DNA from: Limnanthes douglasii subsp. nivea
Taxonomy: Eukaryota; Streptophyta; Magnoliopsida; Brassicales; Limnanthaceae
DNA length: 64,000 nucleotides
Assembly (NCBI GenBank): GCA_036936605.1
Contig: JAUPFV010000002.1
Span: 314,232,893-314,296,892 of the forward strand
Reading direction: 5' to 3'
The notes under the pieces are model-generated. The model was not told the DNA's origin. It searched no databases and was given only the letters and a program-made list of their open reading frames with translations. Below, one piece after another: positions 54,600 to 64,000 of the stretch (its first letter is position 1; every line of letters starts with the position of its first letter). Both the position numbers and the translations under genes were made by a program.

Positions 54600-57030
54600 T
54601 TGGGATCGAACTTTCGTAACAACTGGTCCCATATCCGAGAACGTACCTCTATCCTTGCTACTCAGCCCCCCGATCGAGCTTGTTTGAGTGACAGCAAAAT
54701 ACACCCTTCGACGTCTGATCTTCCTTCCAAGACTTCTCCCTTCATAATCATTGGTGAAGAAAAGGGAAAATTAACTAAGACAAGTACATGAGAGAGCATT
54801 AAGAGGAAAAGGTCCCCTGACCCAGCAATAAAATTTGTTCTAGTGAAAATCTCTTCTTCAACTGCAACTGCTCTAGTGACTCCACAAGGGTCACCACAGA
54901 AGATTCCAAAAGTGAGTCCCAAGAAGCCTTCGAAGAAGGGTGTCCGGTGAGAGCAGGTTTTAACATCCATCCCCGAACTTCAAGAGAAAAATTCAGTTCA
55001 TGAGCTTGACAGTGACCAAGAGCAACCTGATATGGTGGTGGTTGAAGCACAACCTTTACAAGTAGTTCCTGCTATGATACCTCCCCCCGAATCATCCCCC
55101 CGGAACATCACGATTCGGTTTCCCACTCTCAGGGAAACTCCATTGCCGTTCAAAACAATGATTTGATCCTTTATACCAAGCTCCTAAACTAGGGCCTTTG
55201 TCTATCCCTTGATCCCGCTCTAGTCGAATACTTTCATCTGATCGAAGTGTGTCCTTCTCAAGCTGGCGCCAACATGTGGTACACGATCATAGCCTATATC
55301 ATGGCCTCCAGACTCTCCGATATAGCCTTTTCTATTGAGCAGCTCATCTTCATCTCAGGTGTGGCTAAGAATTCTCATTACCATTTTTACTCTCTTGGTT
55401 TTGCAAGGCAGTTCAAAGTCATAAAATATTTCTTACAGGCTGATAAGAAATGGAAACAACAATTTGTCTTCATATCCGGATTATGGGAGACTGGCTTTAA
55501 GACTTCTGATGACCTTCCCCATCGGTTGACTTCGAAATTGTCTGGGCAGGGTACGTATCCTTATATATTATTCTATTTGATTGGTTTTGGTCGGATAGTC
55601 CTAACACTTTCTTTCTAACATCTATGAATGGAATTGATAAACTGTTTAAGTGTCATGCCAAAACCGCCAAGGATATCTTTGTGAAGTCGAGTGTCTTGGC
55701 GGGCGAGCATTGGGACCATAAGTTCAATCAAAGTTTTATGCCAATGAAATTTGTATAGAGAAACCTTTGGAGGTACGACCTTGGCGAGAAAAGGTCCATA
55801 TCTGACCTTATGGTTCCTCCTCCTAATGACGTCATCCTCAAACGCCTGGAGTGCTTGGACAACACCGTTTACCTTCCCACCTCACCAAGATGCGGAAAAA
55901 CCCAAGGAGGGTGAAGAGGAGACCAATGAGGATGGTGAGTCGGAGGGTGACGTTCCTGAAGAGCAACGAGTTGGACAAGAGACTCATGATGATAGGCCGC
56001 CAGAAGTTCAACAAGAGAACCCAATGGGCCCTCAGATCAACCCTCCAACCAACACTCGGGAAGAGGAATTGAGATAGGCTGATAACTCCGTTGAGGTGAG
56101 AACGCCTGGTAGTGTTGGGGCTGTGAGGCCAAGAAGACTTACTGTTGAAGAGAACCAGAAGAAGGTGGTTGATAGCGAAGGAGAGAGTGACAACTAAACT
56201 TGTCTAAGCTTACCTCCCATAAAGAAGGTTATCGTAGTCGACTGGGACTCTGGGGAAGTTTTTCTTCAGATGAGGCATTCGTAGGAAGAATATTTCGAAG
56301 AAGGAGAATATCCTTCTCCTACCTAATCTTATTTTGACGTTTACAAGAATGATTACGTTGCGAAGGAGCTAAACAAATTACTTCTCGATGTTGTCTTCCT
56401 CGAATGTAAAGCTAACCGCAAGGATCGATACAAGAATGAAGTCCTTCAAAGAAGGGTTGAGGTGAAGACACGGACCTTTGAAGCGGTTGAATTGAAGGGC
56501 GAGGTAAAAGATTTAACATATGAGATTGCCAAGAAGTCAGAGATATCATCTCATGTAGAAACATTTACATTCGAGGAAATTAAACTGAAACAGAAAGTAA
56601 AAGACTTGACCGATGAGCTGGCCAAGAAAACAGAAGTGTCTTCCTAATTGAGAGAGGTTGAAGGCGAACTTTCTAAGGAGAAGAAGACTTATGTTGACCG
56701 TTTAGCCACCATTACTTCCCTTGAGATTGAATTGTACGAGGAAAATAAAAAATTTGAAGATGAGCCATAATGGTTCATTACCAAAGATACCAAAGGGGAC
56801 ACTCTGGTTGATGGCCTCACTGAGTCTTGTGCGAAGACTAAGGTATATTTCAAGAATAATGTCGAAGATATTGAGAAGCTATCAGTGGAGAATGAATCTC
56901 TGAATAAAAACTTTGAGACTGAACTGAAATAGTGAGTGCGAGCATCTCTATGGAAGACTCGGAGTCTAGCAATGACATAGAAAGTTCGTCCTCAGAGTCG
57001 GGTTCCCCGGAAAGAAGTAAGGAAAAATTC
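54600..57030 (+). pseudogene. Antisense gene remnant of element D
   Basis: Plus-strand homologue of the antisense gene of the intact element. Pieces: 'SPFIIIGEEK' (about 54740, compare SSFLVMGEE); the PF04195-like end 'CPSQAGANMWYTIIAYIMASRL' in part, to 'KKWKQQFVFISGLWETG' (55247-55500); a donor GTACGT at 55551 at the equivalent intron position; exon 2 'CHAKTAKDIF' (about 55655) and 'NLWRYDLGEK' (about 55765); coiled-coil pieces (56420-56930); and an acidic Ser-rich end 'SESSNDIESSSSESGS' (about 56960). Stops and frame changes make it inactive. Confidence 0.75.
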
Positions 57031-57284
57031 TGCATCCGATTAGCAAGCATTAAATGTTTCCATCGTTATTTTGCTAAATGTTTGTATCCACAACCTGCTA
57101 AATATTTTTTGTTATGTACAAGTTACCTCTTGTAGTGAGGATTTATGATGCAATTCTTTGTGTTTACCCTAAAACAATTCTTGTCAGACAAAAAGTTACC
57201 TAGTTAAAAATGACTCAAATAATTCTGAGTAATGCTTCACCTAAAACATCTTTTCCCTGACTCAGTCTTTCTAATGCTTGTTTT

Positions 57285-57480
57285 CTTATAATTAAAAAAG
57301 ATGGATTCTTAATCTGAACCTCTTTGGAGTGTATTCTTAATTCAAAAATATGAATTCTCTTGTCCAAACATTTTGGAGTATTTTTTTAGTTAAAAAAGAT
57401 GTTTTGAGTTCAAAAATATTAAGTTTCTGGTCCAAACTTTTTTAGAGTATGTTTTGAGTTCAAAAAGATGAACTTTCTAC
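57285..57480. repeat. About 50-bp tandem repeat downstream of pol, element D
   Basis: Same unit as 10083-10300 and 14245-14460 ('gttcaaaaagatgaactttc', 'gagtatgttttga'), about four degenerate copies, between pol and antisense gene. Confidence 0.75.
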
Positions 57481-57639
57481 GAGTCATTTAAACAAGACAA
57501 TGAAGTTTTATATATGAGTCGGTAATTAGGGAACCTCATTAAAACTTTCATGCGCCACCAGGGTAGGAAAGAGTATGCCACCGATACTTAAATAAACTGG
57601 TAAAAAAAAATATTTACATATTCACACATTCACTCTAAG

Positions 57640-60600
57640 TAAAATTTGAGATGCCTAATGTTGCAATGATGGGGAAGATCTCTTCTTTTTTTATCTTTTA
57701 CGTTGAATTCTCTTTTTCTGACTTTTGATGCGTACTGGCTCCCCATTAGAGTCTAATAGTGTAAAGATTTTAATTGCGCCCTCCTTCTCTTTTTTTCTAT
57801 TAGAGCCAACTCGGTACGCATTCATTTGTCATTGGCCTCCTCGGAATACTCGCTTAACCTGTATGATGGAAACATAGTTTCTGATGGTACTACCGCATCC
57901 ATTCTATAAACAAGTGCGAAGGACTTGTGCGTAGCAGTCTGAGGAGTGGTCACGTAAGCCCATAAAACCTTTTGCTGGTAATCCGGCCATTTTCCAGATT
58001 TACCGTCTAGATTCTTCCGCAGCCCTTCTAAGATTGTATGATTAGTTACTTCGACCTGGCCATTCTCTTGAGGGTGGAAGGGTGCTGAGAAGCATTGTTA
58101 AATCCCTTTGGAAGCACAAATAGCTCGCATCTCATTGTTATCAAACTGCGGGCTATTATCCATTTTAATTTTCCTTGCTAGACCAAAACGACAACAAATA
58201 TTGGAGATGATAAACTTGATCACATCCTTCGCTCTTGGAGAAGTAATCCACCACAACAATGATTGTTTGGCGACCTCCTAAAGCCATCGAGAGTGATTCG
58301 ACTAGATCGATACCCCATCGATCAAAAGGCAGAGAATCTGATATAGATTCGAGGGGAAAACCAGGCATATAGATCGAGCTAGCAAATCGTTGGCAAGTGT
58401 CACATTTTTGTACTAACCCCTTTGCGTCCGACGAGATGGTCGGCCAATAATAACCAGCCATGTGTACTTTGTGTATCAAAGTCTTATAACCGCAATGCAC
58501 TGACCCTTCCACATCGTGTAGCTCTGAAAGTATCAGTTGTGACTCATCTCTCCCCAAACAACGAAGTAAAGGTCGGCTATAATATTTCTTATATAATACA
58601 TCTCTAACTACCACATACCCATATGCCTTGAATCATATTCTTTTGGCCATTACTTTATCAATTGGTAATATATCATGGACTAAGAACTCTTGTATCTCAC
58701 TTCTCCAATATTTCACTATAACTGTAGAGATTTGGAAGGCCTCGAGACCTCCTTCAACCAATTCGGACCCCTTAACAATTGATGGACTTTCTTGGATAAT
58801 TATCCATGGGTACTCTTCTGAGTAAGATTCCTTGGCCAAGAATCAGCCACTGAATTCCCTGCCCCATGAACATGTTCGAATCTAACGTCTTCAAAATCTA
58901 AGGTTAAAGCCTTCAAAACCCCCCATATATTTTACTAAATGATATTTTATTGCTTCTGATCGCAGAGGCATGTTCACTAGGAGTTGGGAATCGCTTAAAC
59001 CAGCCAAAGCAGCTTCATACTCTGCTTCATTTTTTGATGCTTTGAACCCGAGTTGGATAGCTTGATACATCGCAATTACTTCCGGAGATGCCAATTGTAC
59101 TCCTGCAACGCAGCCAGATGACCTTGATCCCCTGTCGGTTGAGACTATCCACTAAGGACCAGATTTGTTTTTATTAATATCCATTTCACTCCGACTAGAA
59201 TAAAATTCAACTAAGAAGTCAGCTACTACTTGTGCTTTAATAGCGGTTCACGGTTCAAATTGAATATCAAAGTCTCCAAGTTATAATGACCATGTTTTTA
59301 TTATTCCCGATACATCAGGCCTTTGCAGCATGTTCTTCAGCGGAAAATATGTTCGTACTACAATTGAATGAGCCTGAAAGTAGGGCCTCATTTTTCGCGC
59401 AGATGTTACTAATGCGAGTGCTAACTTTTCTAACTTGAGGTATCGCTTCCCCGCATCCAAAAGACTCTTACTCACGTAGTAGACTCGTCTCGGAAAGCTT
59501 GATTCTTCGCGGACTAAGACTACACTAACCGCAAAATCTGACACTACCAGATAAATTAACAAATTCTCCCCCGGATGTGGCTTTGTCAAGATTTCCAGGA
59601 AGGAAAGGTGTTTTTTTATGTGATGAAAGGCATCCAAACATTCTTGTGTCTAAGTAATTTTCTTTTCTCAATACATGGAAGAAAGGGGCGCATTTATCTG
59701 AGGACCTAGATATGAATCTGTTTAATGCTGCAAACCTTCCGACCAGAATTTTCACTTCTTTGATTGTTCTTGGTGAGTCCATAGTTACAGAGCATTTAGC
59801 TGTACTAGATCAGCTTTGATACCCTATTCGCTGACTATGTAACCCAAGAATTTTCAGGATCTTACCCCGAACGTACACTTTTCTGGGTTCAACTTTAAAT
59901 TTATCTTGGCCAAATTGGCATAAGTTTATTCCAAGTTGGAAAAATGATCCGCATCTCTGAGGTTTTTAACTAGCATGGAATCGATGTAAACTTCCACATT
60001 TCTACAATCTGACTCTCAAAATCTTTGTTTACTAAGCGCTGATATGTTGCCCCAACGTTCTTTAATCCAAACGACATCACGTTGTAGCAGTGCAAACCCC
60101 TTCCAGTGATAAAAGTTGTACTCTCTTGGTCTATTAGGTCCATCTAGATTTGATTGTACCCAGCATAAGCATCCATAAAGGATAGTAAACGATCTCTGGA
60201 CGTCGAGTCAACCAACTGATGAATTCTAGGGGACCGGGAAAGAATCTTTGGGGCATGCCCTGTTCAGATCAGTAAAGGCCACACACATCCGCCACTTGTC
60301 GTTTATATTTTTTACTAAGACTAGGTCGGCCGTCAACAAAGGGTACCGTGACTCACGGATGTGGCCCACTTTTGTCAGACGGTCCACTTCTACCATTATC
60401 GCTTAAGCTTTTTCTTGAGAAAATGATCTTATCTTCTAGATAATCGGACGAACATTGTTTTGTATTGCTAAACCGTAACAGATGATATATGTTGGGACCC
60501 CTGTTACATCTTTTGTGCACCAAGCAAACAAATGTAATTTGTTAGAAATAAATTTGAGTAAACTTTCTTTTACCTCTTGAGATAGCCTTGTTTAAATCTT

Positions 60601-60710
60601 GAAACTTTTACCTGGGCAAAAGACATGATCCTCAAAACCCTCACCAAGGACCATAAACTCGGGGGACTCCCTCGGATTTTCAATAGGATCGAATCCGCGG
60701 GAGACCCATC
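57640..60710 (-). pseudogene. pol remnant of element D
   Basis: Minus-strand order: pol start after the stop (60710-60600), RT (about 60460-59960) with the active-site box read as YIDS instead of YIDD (near 59975), gypsy RNase H (59637-59281), second RNase H (about 59170-58850), integrase zinc region and core (58614-58165) with CDTC and 'IDLVESL', and the C-terminal part (about 58100-57640). Many frameshifts. Closest to element C. Confidence 0.85.
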
Positions 60711-60719
60711 TGATTGTTA
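60711..60719 (-). promoter_or_regulatory. Putative readthrough stop, element D (TAA-CAA-TCA)
   Basis: In the frame 'ECYKEML...' the minus strand reads GAA-TAA-CAA-TCA-GAT-GGG. The stop is ochre rather than amber, but the six following bases match CAR-YYA exactly, and the next codons (GAT-GGG) are the same as in element A. Frame damage from later indels lies on both sides. Confidence 0.6.
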
Positions 60720-62433
60720 TTCTTTTTCAGATCCAACCCCCTTCACGTGCTTGGGGGCCAACATTTCTTTGTAACATTCCATGGCCATCTATTTGACTAC
60801 TTCTTACCGTTACGACATTGCAACCTACCACATACTTCAAACATTGATGAACAGTATACGGCACGACATGCATCTTAGACAACCAAGATCTTCTGAAGAT
60901 AGCCTTGTATGATGTGGGAGTATCCACCGCTAAAAACAGTACTGTCATTATCTTCTTGAATGGCCCTCGGCCTAACTCTACCATTCCTTCAAACTCTACG
61001 ACTACATCGGTAGTTGCTCCGGTGAACCCCACTATCGTCCGGTCAGATCGCAAGATTGTTGTTGGGTTCTTTACTTGGCTATAGGTTGACATAAACATTA
61101 TGTTAGCGGAACTCCCTATATCAATCAAAAAAATTCTTAACTCGTTTCCCGCTATCTCCGCTCCGATCACCACTGCATCCTCTTGCGGACCAGCTATGTC
61201 TCTGATGTCATCATATTTGAAGCAAAGAATCAGGGATGGGTGTATGTATCGGTGTGATGAGGCTCCTGCTTCCAATTGTGCCGCCAGACTAACAATGTGT
61301 CTCTTCCGAGAATAGTTTGATATTCCTACCACTGTGTCCCCACCAAAAATGGTTGTTGATTCAAAAGACGCGCATAATTCACTAACCTCTCCTCCTCTAG
61401 CAATTGGCTCTTCAACCATGTTAAAGGCATCAACAAATTCTTCATCAACCGCTTTGGATATCATCATAGTACCATCTTATTTAGGAGTAGCTTCTAGTTT
61501 TGGTGCTACCGTGGAATTACTTTTCACGAAATCAATTAACTTTCCATTCTCTATCAGATATTGGACCTCTTTCTTTAATGCCACGAAATCTTTCGTATCA
61601 TGCCCGATATCTTCATGAAATTGGCAGTATTTATTTTTCATATGCTCCCTTGGAGGCTACAACCAGAAAGGCTTGTGAAAATGCACATTTCCATGTGCTT
61701 TCTCGAAAATGGTTGATACACACTCGGTCAACTCAGCATAAGGAGCAGGCCGGACCCATCTGTTAGGCATGGATCTAACATATTGTTGACATACTTGTCC
61801 TGGCGGTGCATATTGTTGATTGTGTATTTCCAGTTGAGAAGTTTGGCTTGTTTCTTGAACTAGTCCTCGTGGTCGGACAGTTGTAGTTGGCTGTGAAACT
61901 TGCGGTCAGACATTCACCGTTGTACTAGATGTGATCAAGGTTGGATCCTGATAAAATTGAGTCATTGACTCTATCTTCGAGGCCCTAGTTTCTTCAACTA
62001 AAATTCTCCTCTCTAACAAAGCTCCAAATTTCATGGCATGTGTCTTTGCGATAATGTGCTTCATCACCCTCGGAAGCAAACCTAGTCGGAAGGCGGCCAA
62101 CGCTACCTTGTATTCACAAAACTTCATATTCGTCTTCACCAACATAAAGCGTTCGGTGTACTATTTTAAACTTTCTCCAAATTTCTTCCTACAGTAGATG
62201 ATGGTATCCCCACTCGCACAAAATTTCTTGCTTCTGACATAATGTTGTCGGAACATACTCCAAAACATACCAAAGTTTTTAATGCACCCCTAAGGTAGAC
62301 GATTATACCATTTAGATGCAGCATTCCTGAAGGTTTGGAAGAATTCCCTGCACAGTTGATTGTCGTCATGATCATAATTGATCATAAAGTTCTTGAATCT
62401 CTCAATTTGGTTGTCTAGATCTTGAGTCATGTA
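60720..62433 (-). pseudogene. gag-protease remnant of element D
   Basis: Minus strand: gag domain fragments (62433-62166, 'DLDNQIERFKNFM' start; 62145-61906), a zinc knuckle near 61630-61590 ('HEDIGHDTKD') whose last Cys is lost, and the protease (61467-60727) with DIGSS for DTGSS. The gag domain is cut off at 62434 by the LTR of element E, so the N-terminus lies beyond the window. Confidence 0.85.
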
Positions 62434-62744
62434 TGGTGAGTTTAGTTATTAAGAATGTTGCCTTAGGAAGAATTAATATGTGAATTCTAAACAGAGAAAG
62501 AAAGAGAGAGTTTTTCTAGAGAGAAAGTCAAAGCTCAATTGAGTAAGATCAAAAAGTGCTCAACCACTTTATTAGTTCAGCCATGCCCTTTATATAAAGG
62601 CGCTAAGACTTAGCCTTAAACTGTGAACGGTTACACAAAAAAGGGTAAATTACCCTTAGTCCTCAATAATTTTACATAGTTATAATTGTTCTCCTAAACT
62701 TACAATATTTACATTTTAGTCCTTAAAGTCCTACTTCTATATCA
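62434..62744 (-). mobile_element. 3' LTR of element E (311 bp)
   Basis: Minus strand TGATATAGAAG ... AAACTCACCA, the same length as and closely similar to the LTR at 6405-6715. The TATA box TATATAAAGG (minus) lies near 62602-62590. Because the polypurine tract follows on its right side (62745-62762), it is the 3' LTR. Confidence 0.85.
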
Positions 62745-63330
62745 GTAGCCCCCCTTAGTTCTAATGTTAGTAAATGAATGAGAACTAAATCTCTTCGAAT
62801 CCTCAAATAAGTCGTATCAGTTGTTGTGATTGAAAACTCGAAGCAAAAAACTTCATATAAAACTCAAAGTCCAAAATTAATTAGAAGGTGAGGATTCGAA
62901 GTTAAACACACTCCTTGAATCATTATGGAAGCAGTTTCAAAACACAGTCATCAAATTCAAACTGGAGAATGATAAGCTTCGAATGTCATCGAAAGTATAT
63001 ACAAATGTAACTGTTTGAATTCGTCATAATTGTCTACCTACTAGATCCATAGCTAGCTTACTAGTCTGACAGATGTCGAACTCTTAAGTTTTTCACCGCT
63101 CTGTATTCTGCCCTATCATCATAGAGTCATTTCCACTTCTACACATCTTTTTATCTTTCTATAAATTCATCAGTAGCCTTAGTTTTCATTTTCACAATAC
63201 AAATCCCTTGAGAGAAAACTTATACCCTTGGCTACCTTCAACGTGTTCTTCAGCTTTCTCAGCGTCTTCATCAGAAAACTCAAACTTTACGATTAAAACC
63301 CATGTTCTCCAATCAATTTTCATCAAGTTT
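62745..63330 (+). other. Polypurine tract and antisense-gene promoter region of element E
   Basis: Minus strand 'agaactaaggggggctac' (62762-62745) is the polypurine tract. The plus strand holds TATAAATTC at 63160-63168, about 170 bp before the antisense ATG. The rest is leader and promoter sequence with 'cttcgaa' words and no ORF of its own. Confidence 0.6.
63160..63168 (+). promoter_or_regulatory. TATA box of element E antisense gene
   Basis: 'ctttctataaattcatcag': a TATAAATTC box in antisense-gene orientation, at nearly the same distance from the ATG (about 170 bp) as in the intact element (about 150 bp). Confidence 0.55.
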
Positions 63331-64000
63331 ATGACAAAAATTCCTAAAACCAGAAAATCCAAGGCTAACATACCCAAAAAACCCAAATCTCTGAAGCCTG
63401 AAAACAATCTAGTCTTCAGATCATACGACTACTTTTGCATCACTGAAGAGCAGAGGAGTATAAGGCTGTCGGATTAATCAACAACACTCCTGTTGGAACA
63501 ACCAACAAAACCACTTATTATGATAATTTTGATCCAACTAAAATACCTGCTTTTTCACCTTCTCCTATAACCAAATAGCGCCCTTCTTCTAAAGTTCAAA
63601 CGCATAAAACACCTCGAGCCTCTTCTTCTCAAATCAAAAGGTTTCCTCTAATTAGTGAAGAATCAAACGAATCTTCCTCAAAACAAATCTCAAATAATCC
63701 CTCCTCGACTCATCCTTCAACTAAAAAGAGAAAAACGTTTATATCCATGAGAGATGATTCAGATGTTAATCCAATTATTTCCTCATCGAATCCAACTACG
63801 CAGTCTCCTCCTCGGAGAGAGATAGCTGCTGAAATTCTATTCTCTCAACAAAATCCATGTAAAAATCATCCTCTAACGAAATATCCCTCATCGGAAGCAG
63901 AAATTCCATTGCCTCAAGAAAATCCTCCCAAAACAAGAGGTGAAGCATCTGAAGCCAATGAAGATGAATCTGAGGCTACTAGATCTAATAATGATGTTGA
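63331..64000 (+). pseudogene. Antisense gene of element E, N-terminal part, frame-shifted
   Basis: ATG at 63331. 'MTKIPKTRKSKANIPKKPKS' then 'LVFRSYDYFCI' matches the N-terminus of the antisense protein of the intact element (basic start, then 'VFGAYDYLCIS'). A one-base indel near 63455 shifts the frame; the continuation has 'YKAVGLI' and 'YDNFDP' matching 'YKAAGLIYN' and 'YGNFNP'. A TAG at 63576-63578 interrupts it, after which a Ser/Pro-rich acidic frame stays open to the window end. Confidence 0.7.

Larger units (their letters stand above)
53092..62433 (-). mobile_element. Ty3/gypsy Tat element D, decayed, interrupted by element E
   Basis: Minus-strand element: gag-protease (62433-60720), stop, pol (60710-57640), about 50-bp repeats, antisense gene on the plus strand (about 54600-57030), 3' LTR (53092-53513). 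The 5' LTR and gag N-terminus must lie beyond inserted element E, off the right edge. Same family as elements B and C by LTR, repeat and pol similarity. All frames are broken. Confidence 0.88.
62434..64000 (-). mobile_element. Ty3/gypsy Tat element E (3' LTR and antisense gene), continues right
   Basis: 3' LTR (62434-62744), polypurine tract, then the antisense gene on the plus strand starting at 63331 and running off the edge. Same LTR family as element A. Inserted in gag of element D; the left flank CATGTA directly abuts the LTR. Confidence 0.85.

Noticed and set aside
1..64000. tRNA, rRNA or organelle DNA insertions
   Set aside because: No cloverleaf-forming or rRNA-like segments were seen by eye; tRNA-complementary stretches found are primer binding sites.

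Overview
The window is nuclear plant DNA, most likely from an eudicot, and consists almost entirely of nested, mostly decayed LTR retrotransposons. The plant assignment rests on three things. The Ty3/gypsy elements carry two RNase H domains and an antisense ORF, a combination known from the plant Tat (Ogre/Retand) lineage. The Ty1/copia elements have the usual plant initiator-Met-tRNA primer sites. One exon looks like a plant type-B response regulator. I see no complete host gene, rRNA, tRNA, CRISPR array or organelle insert. The texture is that of repeat-rich (pericentromere-like) heterochromatin; the species cannot be named.

Layout. 1-6715: minus-strand Tat element A (its 3' end lies off the left edge), inserted in the gag of minus-strand element B (6716-7756). 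7757-15033: a mosaic block of about 4.17 kb (copia integrase + LTR/primer site + antisense-ORF-like reading frame + pol tail), tandemly duplicated, with the second copy truncated. 15110-17830: minus-strand copia X1. 17850-31090: plus-strand copia Y, split by an apparently intact 10.3-kb Tat element (20663-30962) with two 284-bp LTRs that look identical and a perfect TTCTT target duplication. 31091-38270: unique-looking AT-rich DNA with an isolated type-B response-regulator exon, a dead MULE transposase/OTU remnant and a copia tail. 38277-43179: minus-strand copia Z. 45058-50100: minus-strand copia W and V remnants. 50695-53085: copia X2, sister of X1. 53092-62433: minus-strand Tat element D, holding a 438-bp foldback transposon and interrupted in gag by element E (62434-64000, continuing right).

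How the intact element is organised: 5' LTR, primer site, gag-protease ORF, one in-frame amber stop, pol ORF (RT, RNase H, second RNase H, integrase), six 34-bp tandem repeats, then an antisense gene of two exons with its own TATA box, then polypurine tract and 3' LTR.

Three observations deserve most attention. (1) Gag-protease and pol are in one frame separated by a single stop. The stop is followed by CAG-TTT in the intact element, CAG-TCA in element A and CAA-TCA in element D, which is the leaky-stop context CAR-YYA, so pol is probably made by programmed readthrough. (2) The two antisense ORFs join exactly in frame through a 75-bp GT-AG intron into one 921-residue reading frame. The intron position is recognisable in diverged element D. 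(3) A TATAAAT box at a similar distance before the antisense start is present in all three elements where that region is visible, so the antisense gene appears to be an independently transcribed, conserved unit.
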